Part shown: one piece after another, positions 40,123-47,437 of the stretch | How the letters are laid out: every line of letters begins with the position of its first letter | How positions within the stretch are numbered: the first letter of the stretch is position 1 | Origin: Bacillaceae bacterium IKA-2 | GTDB lineage: Bacteria; Bacillota; Bacilli; Bacillales; Anaerobacillaceae | Direction: 5' to 3' | DNA: 64,000 bases | Assembly: GCA_031761875.1 (NCBI GenBank) | Contig: CP134492.1 | Location: 1-64,000, forward strand | Program-made: the position numbers and the translations under genes | The notes under the pieces: model-generated | Database searches by the model: none | What the model was told of the DNA's origin: nothing | What the model saw: only the letters and a program-made list of their open reading frames with translations

Positions 40123-41208
40123 TTATTCTAAGCTTTTGATTTGGATTGTCTTTTCTACCGTAATACTCGGATCAGCTGTCAAAGTGGCAGATAAAACGAT
40201 GTATTTATCCAAATTATTGGTTCCACTGTCAATGTTTACAGTTGCACTATTTTCTGTACTGTCAGTAATACTAGCCATATTGTCTTGACTTCTCAAACTC
40301 CATTCGACCGATTGGTCAAACACTTCTACGCCATCATTATCAAATATTTGAGTGACATAAGATCCACTTTGCCCCGGTTCTATAGTTGGGTCTCCAATAA
40401 TAGAAACAGAATAATTGTCTGTTACAGCATCAACCGCAGGAGCTACAACTGTACTTTTAATCAAAGTGACTGCAGTCTGTGCCAACAGTCGCCCATTTAT
40501 CGAAGCCTTAGTACCCATAGTGATATTTGTCTTTCCCAAGACGATTCCTTCAAAATGTGCACCCGTTCCAATCGCAACAGTTTCTGACGACTGCCAGAAG
40601 ATGTTCTTAGCTTGTGCTCCACCCGTTAAAATAATCTTAGTGTTAGCAGCTTGGGTAATTCCTTTATCTATTTGGAAAATAAAAATATCATCTGGTCCAC
40701 CATGGAGAGTGACATCTTTATTTATCATAACGCCTGTCCCCCACTTGTAAACACCAGCTGTAAGTATTTGACCACTAATGTCTCCAGTATACAGTTCGGT
40801 AAAATCGACAGCTCTTCCAGCAGCATCAGTGTACGCTGTTTCCATGTCGCTTATCGCTGTAGTAAGATTACTGGGAGTTGGAGAAGTATAGTTTGCAGCA
40901 TATACCTTTCCTGTAACTTGATCTGAAACTGAAAATTGATTAGTAGAATCCATTGTCAGCGAAAATCCAGTAATGGCCGTCGCAGTAATTGGGCTAACTG
41001 CTATATTTCCAGTAATAACAGAATTTGGTACAGTAGAGATTCCTGTTTTTGCTAAGATTGCAAAATCGCCAGCTGTACCTAGGTTTACTGGGTCGACTAA
41101 CGGTTCTGGTTCTGGTGTTCCTTCAGCAAATGCCAAACTAAAAGAAAGTAATACCATGCTTACAATTACAAAAAATGATAGGATCTTTTTGAATGATTCG
41201 TTCTTCAT
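40123..41208 (-). CDS. Secreted ice-binding-like (DUF3494) protein
   Basis: 361 residues. Sec signal peptide (about 1-28, cleavage near AFA-EG). Residues about 40-250 are a DUF3494 ice-binding-like beta-solenoid: VNLGTAGDFAILAKTGI at the start, ITGNIAVSP, then FIFQIDKGITQAANTKIIL, NIFWQSSETVAIGTGAHFEG and TKASINGRLLAQTAVTL. Residues about 270-361 form an immunoglobulin-like domain. Proteins with DUF3494 bind ice or help adhesion in cold-adapted microbes, but many homologs are untested. ATG at 41208 has AGGAGGAG 4 bases upstream. No anchor or LPxTG, so it is probably released. Confidence 0.88.
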   Translation of the reverse strand: MKNESFKKILSFFVIVSMVLLSFSLAFAEGTPEPEPLVDPVNLGTAGDFAILAKTGISTVPNSVITGNIAVSPITATAITGFSLTMDSTNQFSVSDQVTGKVYAANYTSPTPSNLTTAISDMETAYTDAAGRAVDFTELYTGDISGQILTAGVYKWGTGVMINKDVTLHGGPDDIFIFQIDKGITQAANTKIILTGGAQAKNIFWQSSETVAIGTGAHFEGIVLGKTNITMGTKASINGRLLAQTAVTLIKSTVVAPAVDAVTDNYSVSIIGDPTIEPGQSGSYVTQIFDNDGVEVFDQSVEWSLRSQDNMASITDSTENSATVNIDSGTNNLDKYIVLSATLTADPSITVEKTIQIKSLE

Positions 41209-41707
41209 AATTCTCCTCCTAATTGTATTTCGGTATTTTAAAAAAATATTATTTTCTAACACTACTATATTTTATCACAGTTTACCATATTTTTTTGCTA
41301 TCTTTATATAATTTATCATAATCCCTACTATCTACCCGTATGATTCTACCCGCATAATTAATTTTTCAATGGACAATTTTAAAATAAGTAAAAGACCCTG
41401 TCTGAATAACGACAGGGTCTTTTACTTATTTTAGGGGTGGGAGTAGGCTTTTCATACAATGTTCAGAAAAACTCGACTAATATAAAGCCTAAGTTTCCCT
41501 CATTAGTACAATACTTGATTTCTTATTTGTATTATATAACAGAGTTTTCTTGTCGTCAACAAAGATTTATAATTTTACAATTTTTTTCTGACATTGACGA
41601 AACTTAATGAATTTATGGTATCCTTGTACTAAATATATTATTAAAACGACTGGAATGAAATTCATTCTAACTTGATAAATATATTTATTAAAGGAAGGTG
41701 CTAACTA
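41209..41707. other. Non-coding region with orphan promoter-terminator module
   Basis: 499 bases. It holds a 22-bp hairpin (41381-41432), a minus-strand sigma-A promoter (41531-41559), and the 15-bp palindrome GAATGAAATTCATTC (41653-41667) before the next gene. Much of 41381-41580 is homologous to the two flanks of the 47-residue gene at 42589, without that gene. Confidence 0.7.
41381..41559 (-). ncRNA. Candidate small RNA or decayed small-gene cistron
   Basis: On the minus strand TTGACG-N17-TATAAT (41531-41559) is followed about 100 bases later by a perfect 22-bp hairpin with 8-base loop (41381-41432). No open frame of useful size lies between. It would yield an RNA of roughly 140 bases. 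The arrangement copies that around the 47-residue gene at 42589. Confidence 0.45.
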
Positions 41708-42370
41708 ATGAAAAACTTAAAATACTTAGTATTAACGCTAGTACTGAGCCTTGTTTTGGCTGGGTGTGGTCAAGGGACTACCGATTCTCCCAAAGATGAA
41801 GATGCTAATTTGGGCGCTGAAAACGGAAACGAACAACTAGACTCCGCAACTGAACCTGCGAATGAAGAAGTGAATGAAGAAGTAAACGAAGAAGTAAACG
41901 AAGAAACCAAGGAAAAAGCTGTTGATGTAGAGGTACTAGAAACAATCAACCTTTACTTTGCTGACGAACAATTAATGAAGATGTATCGAGTTGAAACGGC
42001 AGTAAATTTTCCGAAAAATGAAGAAGGCATTAAAGGTGCTTTAGAACTTTGGGCTGCTGGACCTGTTGAAGCAGGATTATATGGACTTGTACCTGAAGAA
42101 CTCGTAACTGTTCAATCAGTTGAAGATGTAAATGGTGTTGCTCACATCTCTTTCTCAAGTGACCTATTAGAAGCTAATTTAGGTTCATCAGGAGAAGGCT
42201 TTCTAATTCAGCAAATCGTTATGGTTGTCGAACAATTTGGCTATGATAAATTTTTTATTTTAATTAATGGTGAAATAGATGAAAATTTCTTAGGCCATGT
42301 TGGTTTAAGCGATAGCGAACCTCTAATTTTAAAAAACTCACCTGAAGATTACGAGCTGTATCAACAATAA
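41708..42370 (+). CDS. GerMN-domain lipoprotein
   Basis: 220 residues. Signal peptide with lipobox LVLAGC (cysteine 20), an acidic linker with tandem NEEV repeats (about residues 54-66, DNA repeats of 12 bases), then a GerMN domain (about 78-200; INLYFADEQLMKMYRVETAV and GVAHISFSSDLLEA). GerMN domains occur in GerM and in other envelope proteins with unproven roles. AAGGAAGGTG before ATG. A perfect 7-1-7 palindrome lies 41 bases upstream (41653-41667). Confidence 0.82.
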   Translation: MKNLKYLVLTLVLSLVLAGCGQGTTDSPKDEDANLGAENGNEQLDSATEPANEEVNEEVNEEVNEETKEKAVDVEVLETINLYFADEQLMKMYRVETAVNFPKNEEGIKGALELWAAGPVEAGLYGLVPEELVTVQSVEDVNGVAHISFSSDLLEANLGSSGEGFLIQQIVMVVEQFGYDKFFILINGEIDENFLGHVGLSDSEPLILKNSPEDYELYQQ

Positions 42371-42431
42371 TCGTTTTTTTGAGGGCGACATTAGTAAAGT
42401 TCCCCTTTACTAATGTTCTAAAGTCTCCTAA

Positions 42432-42482
42432 AAAAAAGTAAAAGATCATGTCTGCTATTTAGACATGATCTTTTACTTTTTT
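42432..42482 (-). terminator. Terminator of the 47-residue small gene
   Basis: Perfect 22-bp stem (GTAAAAGATCATGTCT and complement) around a 7-base loop, followed on the minus strand by a T-tract. Homologous to the hairpin at 41381-41432, with compensatory changes in the stem. Confidence 0.85.
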
Positions 42483-42588
42483 GGTGAGAGTATTTTAGAA
42501 AAACTAGACTTATATAAATAAGAACCTTAGTTTTTATGATACTAATCCGTATTACAAGCAAAGAAGAAACGAATCTGTATTTTCTGTA

Positions 42589-42732
42589 CTACTCTTGCTG
42601 TTCGAGCTTTAAGTAAACCGAGTTATAGATGTGCTCAACTTCTTGGTCTGTCATGTGCATTAGTTGACTTGATTCTAAACCCTTCATTCTTTCAATAAAA
42701 TTAACCATATTTTTGCGCTCTTGTCGACTCAT
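42589..42732 (-). CDS. Small acidic-basic protein of unknown function (47 aa, possibly BH0509 family)
   Basis: A 47-residue gene with AAAAGGGGAG 6 bases before ATG, a perfect sigma-A promoter 50 bases upstream (42783-42811) and a strong terminator downstream, so it is a complete cistron. It begins MSRQERKNMVNFIERMKG and contains MTDQEVEHIYNSVYLKLE. It looks helical, with no membrane segment. This pattern recalls small proteins named BH0509 family in alkaliphilic Bacillus, but I am not certain. No function can be given. Confidence 0.7.
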   Translation of the reverse strand: MSRQERKNMVNFIERMKGLESSQLMHMTDQEVEHIYNSVYLKLEQQE

Positions 42733-42782
42733 TTCAATCTCCCCTTTTATTGTATTAGTACAATTAACTATATCTTATTTGT

Positions 42783-42811
42783 ATTATATAACAGTTGTTT
42801 TTAATCGTCAA
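42783..42811 (-). promoter_or_regulatory. Sigma-A promoter of the 47-residue gene
   Basis: Minus strand TTGACG, 17 bases, TATAAT, followed by a conserved TTGTACTAAT about 22 bases after the -10. The same promoter and TTGTACTAAT are at 41500-41559. Confidence 0.85.
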
Positions 42812-42936
42812 GAAAGATTTATTTTTTTATTAAATAATTTTTTGACTGCAGCTTATGTACTAATGTCTACTGCAAAAAAAGTGAAAATCATCTATAATAT
42901 GAGAGGACAAAGATTATTTATTGGAGGGTATACACA

Positions 42937-43494
42937 ATGCTTAAAAGTACAAATAAAACAGTTCTTCATTCTTATCCAGGATTAATTGCTCTCGTTACTG
43001 CAGAGTGGAATGGCACAAAAAATATTATGTCTGCTGGTTGGCATTCATACATATCTTACGCTCCACCTATTTACGGTGTGGCCATTGCCGAGGAGCGCTT
43101 TACTCATCACTTAGTAAAAAATTCAGGGGAGTTTGCAATACAGTTTGTTCCAGCCGAATTTGCTCAATATATTGAAGGATCTGGGAAATTAACTGGGGGC
43201 GACGGGGACAAGTTCGAAGCTTTAAAAATACCATATAAAAAAGGTGAGACTATTAATTCTCCAATTCTTACTGATGCTTATGTTGTATACGAATGTAAAG
43301 TTAAAGATATTCAAAAGTATGGTGATCACGATTGGATTGTCGCAGACATTACGAAATTCCACAAAGATGAAACACGATTTAAAGACGGACTTCCTAATTG
43401 GGACAACCTTGAACTCCCGCTCTTTATCGGTAAATCACAGTATTTAGTTGCAAATAAAGACACGAAGATAGTAACAGTTGAATTGAAAAAATAA
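42937..43494 (+). CDS. Flavin reductase-like (FMN-binding split barrel) protein
   Basis: 185 residues of the flavin reductase-like domain family (YHSYISYAPPIYGVAIAEERFTHHLV near residues 35-60; NSGEFAIQFVP). Such proteins bind FMN and reduce flavin or serve as oxidoreductase partners; the substrate is unknown. ATG follows TTGGAGGG. Its upstream region is shared with the divergent 47-residue gene. Confidence 0.85.
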   Translation: MLKSTNKTVLHSYPGLIALVTAEWNGTKNIMSAGWHSYISYAPPIYGVAIAEERFTHHLVKNSGEFAIQFVPAEFAQYIEGSGKLTGGDGDKFEALKIPYKKGETINSPILTDAYVVYECKVKDIQKYGDHDWIVADITKFHKDETRFKDGLPNWDNLELPLFIGKSQYLVANKDTKIVTVELKK

Positions 43495-43544
43495 TAGTTA
43501 AGAATATAGAATGGAATTTGAGATAGAGTTGTATTGAAAGTGAT

Positions 43545-43624
43545 CATGCCGATAGTCCTCTAGAGCTAGACCAAAAATCGTAAGCGCCTTCGTCATAAAA
43601 GTACTGGGGAACTATCGGCATCAA
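43545..43624 (+). repeat. Long inverted-repeat element upstream of modB
   Basis: ATGCCGATAGT and ACTATCGGCAT (43545-43556 and 43612-43622) enclose about 55 bases that contain GAGCTAGACC and GTAAGCGCCTT, fragments like those of the GAAAAGC..AGCTAGAC family. It could act as a terminator-like hairpin after the flavin reductase gene or in the modB leader. Confidence 0.55.
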
Positions 43625-43644
43625 TCCCTTAAGGAGTTATTATT

Positions 43645-44325
43645 ATGGAACAAATTAATTTATTTCCATTATTTTTATCTTTTAGAGTTGCTTTAACAGC
43701 AACTTTTTTGACGATTATGATTGGCTTGCCGATTGCCTACTATTTAAGTCGGGCAAAAGGTCGGTTTGCAGATTTTCTAGATACAGTAATTACTTTACCG
43801 ATTGTCCTTCCTCCTACTGTTTTAGGCTATTATTTACTTGTCTTATTAGGAAGACAAAGCACCATCGGTCATTTTCTAGAAGAGCGCTTTAATATTATGA
43901 TTGTTTTTACCCCTACTGGTGCTGTCATTGCTGCAATGATTGTCTCAATCCCATTTTTAATTAAGTCAGCAAAAGCTGCTTTTTTAAACATCGATTCAAA
44001 TGTTGTCAATGCTGCTAGAGTTCTTGGGAGAGGCGAATTAAATATTTTCATAACAATTATTATTCCTCTTGCTTGGCGAGGGGTTGTAGCTGGGATATCG
44101 CTAGGGTTTGCCCGTGCTTTAGGTGACTTTGGAACAACATTAATGGTGGCAGGAAGTATTCCTAATAAAACAATGACAATGCCAATCGCTATTTATGATG
44201 CACTTCTCGCTGGTAATCGGGAATTAGCCAATATCCTTGTCCTAATCATGACAGTTGTTTCCCTTATTGTTCTATACACCATTAACCGTCTTGAAAAACA
44301 TGTTTCCAAGGGGGGAAGTAACTAA
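43645..44325 (+). CDS. modB: Molybdate ABC transporter permease ModB
   Basis: 226 residues, five or six membrane helices. ModB features include TVITLPIVLPPTVLGYYLLVLLG and the EAA-like loop NAARVLGRGELNIFITIIIPLAWRG, plus GFARALGDFGTTLMVAGS. AAGGAG before ATG. The stop and the start of modC share one base. No modA is in the neighbourhood. Confidence 0.92.
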   Translation: MEQINLFPLFLSFRVALTATFLTIMIGLPIAYYLSRAKGRFADFLDTVITLPIVLPPTVLGYYLLVLLGRQSTIGHFLEERFNIMIVFTPTGAVIAAMIVSIPFLIKSAKAAFLNIDSNVVNAARVLGRGELNIFITIIIPLAWRGVVAGISLGFARALGDFGTTLMVAGSIPNKTMTMPIAIYDALLAGNRELANILVLIMTVVSLIVLYTINRLEKHVSKGGSN

Positions 44326-45341
44326 TGTTAGCTATTACGATAAAAAAACAGTTAGGGAGCTTTAACTTAGATGTAGATTTTCAAGCAAAAAAAGGAATTG
44401 TTGGTATTTTGGGGCCATCAGGGTGTGGAAAAAGCATTACCCTACAAGCCATTGCTGGGCTTCTAAAGCCAGATTCGGGTAAAGTCTCAATTGGTGAGCG
44501 CGTTCTTTTTGACAGTGAGCAAAAAATTAATATTCCTGCCCGTGACCGTAAAATAGGCTATGTTTTTCAAAATTATGCCCTTTTTCCCCATCTTTCTGTT
44601 GCTGAGAATATCGGCTATGGTTTGAAGAAACTATCTAAACAGGATAAGGAAAAAAAAGTAAATAATATGATTGAAACAGTTCAGCTTACAGGGTTAGAGG
44701 GCCGTTATCCAAATGAATTATCAGGAGGTCAGCAGCAACGGGTCGCATTGGCTAGAACGCTTGTAACAGAACCTGACATTCTGCTATTAGATGAACCATT
44801 TTCAGCTCTCGATCAGCACGTCAAACAGCTACTTGAACTAGAACTACTTGAAATTATTAAACGGAATTTCTCTGGTGTCGTCCTTTTCGTCACCCATAAT
44901 ATCGAAGAAGCATACCGTCTGTGTGATCATTTATGTCTATACAATGATGGTAAAAACATTCAATTCGATGAAAAAGATCGAGTATTACAAACACCAATTA
45001 ATAAAGAAGCAGCCAAAATTGTTGGCTGCAAAAATATTTTTCCGATTGAACAATTTAAACAACATTGTCGCGAGATACAAATTAATTCTTCTCTTTCAGG
45101 AAACAAGAAATATATCGGCATTCATAGTTATCACGCAACATTTGTTAAAAATGAAAACTCCGAGAACACCTATCCTTATGAAGTTGTGAGCATTATTGAG
45201 AGCATTGACCATTCAACAGTTACCGTGTCAGTCGCAGGATTACATATTAAAGTAGACGTTCCGAAGTTGATGGTCAAGGGGATTTCAAGCGGAGATGTAA
45301 GACTCTACTTGCCAGCCGAGAAATTTTTCTTGATGGAATAA
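44325..45341 (+). CDS. modC: Molybdate ABC transporter ATP-binding protein ModC
   Basis: 338 residues. Walker A GPSGCGKS (about 31), FQNYALFPHLS, signature LSGGQQQRVALARTL, Walker B ILLLDEPFSALD, H-switch VTHNIEEA. Residues about 265-338 form a TOBE-like oxyanion-binding region. It is coupled to modB. The Walker A is followed by SIT where KTT is usual (GKSIT), still compatible with nucleotide binding. Confidence 0.92.
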   Translation: MLAITIKKQLGSFNLDVDFQAKKGIVGILGPSGCGKSITLQAIAGLLKPDSGKVSIGERVLFDSEQKINIPARDRKIGYVFQNYALFPHLSVAENIGYGLKKLSKQDKEKKVNNMIETVQLTGLEGRYPNELSGGQQQRVALARTLVTEPDILLLDEPFSALDQHVKQLLELELLEIIKRNFSGVVLFVTHNIEEAYRLCDHLCLYNDGKNIQFDEKDRVLQTPINKEAAKIVGCKNIFPIEQFKQHCREIQINSSLSGNKKYIGIHSYHATFVKNENSENTYPYEVVSIIESIDHSTVTVSVAGLHIKVDVPKLMVKGISSGDVRLYLPAEKFFLME

Positions 45342-45377
45342 CTAAAAAGCATCGGTGTTAAATCGATGCTTTTTAAC
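45342..45377 (+). terminator. Terminator after modC
   Basis: AAAAAGCATCG, 9-base loop, CGATGCTTTTT immediately after the modC stop. Confidence 0.92.
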
Positions 45378-45384
45378 TCAATTC

Positions 45385-45500
45385 GGTGTCTGACACCAGT
45401 GTGTGAAGTTTGTGAATACTCGGTCACGTCGCAAGAGCATTGTTGCACAAAATTCACATGGTGTAAGATAAAACAGCTCTTACACTCGGTGTCTGACACC
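45385..45500. repeat. Pair of GGTGTCTGACACC palindromes between modC and tadC
   Basis: GGTGTCTGACACC at 45385-45397 and 45488-45500 bound a 90-base segment. It is the same palindrome as at 38015-38090 but with the central base changed. Confidence 0.75.
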
Positions 45501-45535
45501 AACAATGAGGAAGGTCCAACTTTTTCCCCTTTCCC

Positions 45536-46462
45536 CTACTGACTAAAAGTTTCGATTATCTGAATCACTGCTGGACCTAAAAGAACAATAAATAGACTAG
45601 GGAAGATGAAAAGAACGAGGGGAAAGAGCATTTTAATTGGTGCCTTCATAGCTTGTTCTTCAGCCCGTTGCTTTCTACGATCACGAACATCCTCCGATTG
45701 AACACGCAGTACTTGAACCATACCGATGCCAAGTTTTTCAGCTTGGAGAATATTATTAATTAATCCACTAACCTCCGGTACGACAAGCCGCTCTTTTACC
45801 CCAGTTAAGGCCTCTCGTCTCGTTTTGCCAAGGCGTATTTCCTCTAGGCAACGAGTAAATTCATCATTTAGAACTCCTGATTTTTTTGAGACAATTTTAT
45901 TTAAGGCTGCGTCAAAGCCTAGTCCAGCTTCTAAGCTAACTGTCAGCAGGTCAAGTGTATCAGGCAGCGCTTTAAGGGCTAGTTTACCTCTTTGTTTTGT
46001 CTTTTGTTTCAAATAAAAGTTAGGAACAATAAAACTTACAACTAATCCTACTAGTCCAAATATAATCGCACTCCGCAACTCCCCATATACTAACATCCCA
46101 TATAGTCCAAACAAGATTGGTACTATGATGAAAAGTAAAAGTTGAAATAAGCGAAATTCGACAGGTGTCATATTAAAGGGACTACCTGCCTGTAAAAGCT
46201 GCTTTTCTAGTCTTGCTGTTTTCTCGCCAGGCAACCGCTGTTTGAAGCTTCGCTTATAATCCTTCATTAGCGGAAAAATAATCCTTCTATAAAAAGAGTC
46301 TTTTTCTTTTGCTATTTCTTTTGATTCTGCTTCAGCAGTTGGCATCGTAGTTAACAGCAAATCAATTCTACGTTTCTTTTTTGGCTGAGGCTTTTTCTGC
46401 TTAGCTTTAAAAATTGCAAGTACAGCAAATGTGATTGTAAGAAAAAAGCTCAGATAGATCAT
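45536..46462 (-). CDS. tadC: Tad pilus inner-membrane protein TadC
   Basis: 308 residues with a T2SSF domain (about 165-290; ALKALPDTLDLLTVSLEAGLGFDAAL, LLINNILQAEKLGIGMVQVLRVQS) and about four membrane helices. Together with TadB it forms the platform on which the Flp pilus is built. It is the last gene of the Tad operon, 3 bases after tadB. Confidence 0.92.
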   Translation of the reverse strand: MIYLSFFLTITFAVLAIFKAKQKKPQPKKKRRIDLLLTTMPTAEAESKEIAKEKDSFYRRIIFPLMKDYKRSFKQRLPGEKTARLEKQLLQAGSPFNMTPVEFRLFQLLLFIIVPILFGLYGMLVYGELRSAIIFGLVGLVVSFIVPNFYLKQKTKQRGKLALKALPDTLDLLTVSLEAGLGFDAALNKIVSKKSGVLNDEFTRCLEEIRLGKTRREALTGVKERLVVPEVSGLINNILQAEKLGIGMVQVLRVQSEDVRDRRKQRAEEQAMKAPIKMLFPLVLFIFPSLFIVLLGPAVIQIIETFSQ

Positions 46463-46465
46463 TAC

Positions 46466-47437
46466 TTACACCTCAATTGTTGTTATTTTTCTAATAAAAA
46501 TAATCCCTAACACTCCCATAAATAATCCTATTCCAACTAAAACTAATCCAATTGGATTTGTAAAAAGTACACTAATATACTCTCGGTTGATAAGATAGAG
46601 AATTCCCGCTAAAATAAATGGCATTAGCCCGATAACCATTCCCGAAAGTCTTCCTTGAGCCGTTAAAGTGACGATTTGTTGTTGAATTTTTGTCCGATCT
46701 CTAATTGTTTCGACAATTTTAGCTAATATCGTTGCTAAATTCCCGCCAACTTGCCTTTGAATTAAAATCGCCTGGATCATTAAATCTAAATCATCACTTG
46801 GCATTCTTTGCTTTAATTCATATAGTGCTTCTTCGATATTCTTACCATACTGCATTTCTTTCATGACAATATCCATTTCATCTTTTATTGGCGATTCGGC
46901 TTCATCGATAACGGATTTAAGGGCTTGTTGAAAACTAAATCCAGCTCTTAGTGAACCAATAATCGTCGTAATCATATCTGATAACCCTTCATTAAACTGC
47001 TGTATACGTTTAGCTTGTTGCCTTTTTAGCCACCACATTGGCAGTAAATAGCCACCAAAAAGACCAATAACTAAAAATAAAAGGTTTCCTAATATTAAAT
47101 TTAAAAAGAGTCCAGCTAGTAAAGCAGCAATGATTCTAAAAGCGACAAACTCTTCGGGCTTCATAGATAAACCTGAACTTTTCAATAATAGTTCTAAATT
47201 TTTGTTTTTATTTTTTTTCAGAAACTTTTTTTTAATCAATTGATTTGCCAACCGCAACTGTAAAGCAAAACTAAATTCCTTTTTGTTAAAGGATTCTTCG
47301 TTTATTTCTAAGTTGAGATAATGAATCATCCGCTGATTTTGCTTTTCTTTAGATAAAAAGAGCATTTGAAATAAAGCAACAAACAATAAACTAGAAGAAA
47401 TAAGGATAAAAAATAATAAAATTGGTTCCATTACCAA
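46466..47437 (-). CDS. tadB: Tad pilus inner-membrane protein TadB
   Basis: 323 residues with a T2SSF domain (about 150-280; LSDMITTIIGSLRAGFSFQQALK, RQVGGNLATILAKIVETIRDR) between membrane helices. Partner of TadC. Overlaps tadA by 7 bases. Confidence 0.92.
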   Translation of the reverse strand: MVMEPILLFFILISSSLLFVALFQMLFLSKEKQNQRMIHYLNLEINEESFNKKEFSFALQLRLANQLIKKKFLKKNKNKNLELLLKSSGLSMKPEEFVAFRIIAALLAGLFLNLILGNLLFLVIGLFGGYLLPMWWLKRQQAKRIQQFNEGLSDMITTIIGSLRAGFSFQQALKSVIDEAESPIKDEMDIVMKEMQYGKNIEEALYELKQRMPSDDLDLMIQAILIQRQVGGNLATILAKIVETIRDRTKIQQQIVTLTAQGRLSGMVIGLMPFILAGILYLINREYISVLFTNPIGLVLVGIGLFMGVLGIIFIRKITTIEV

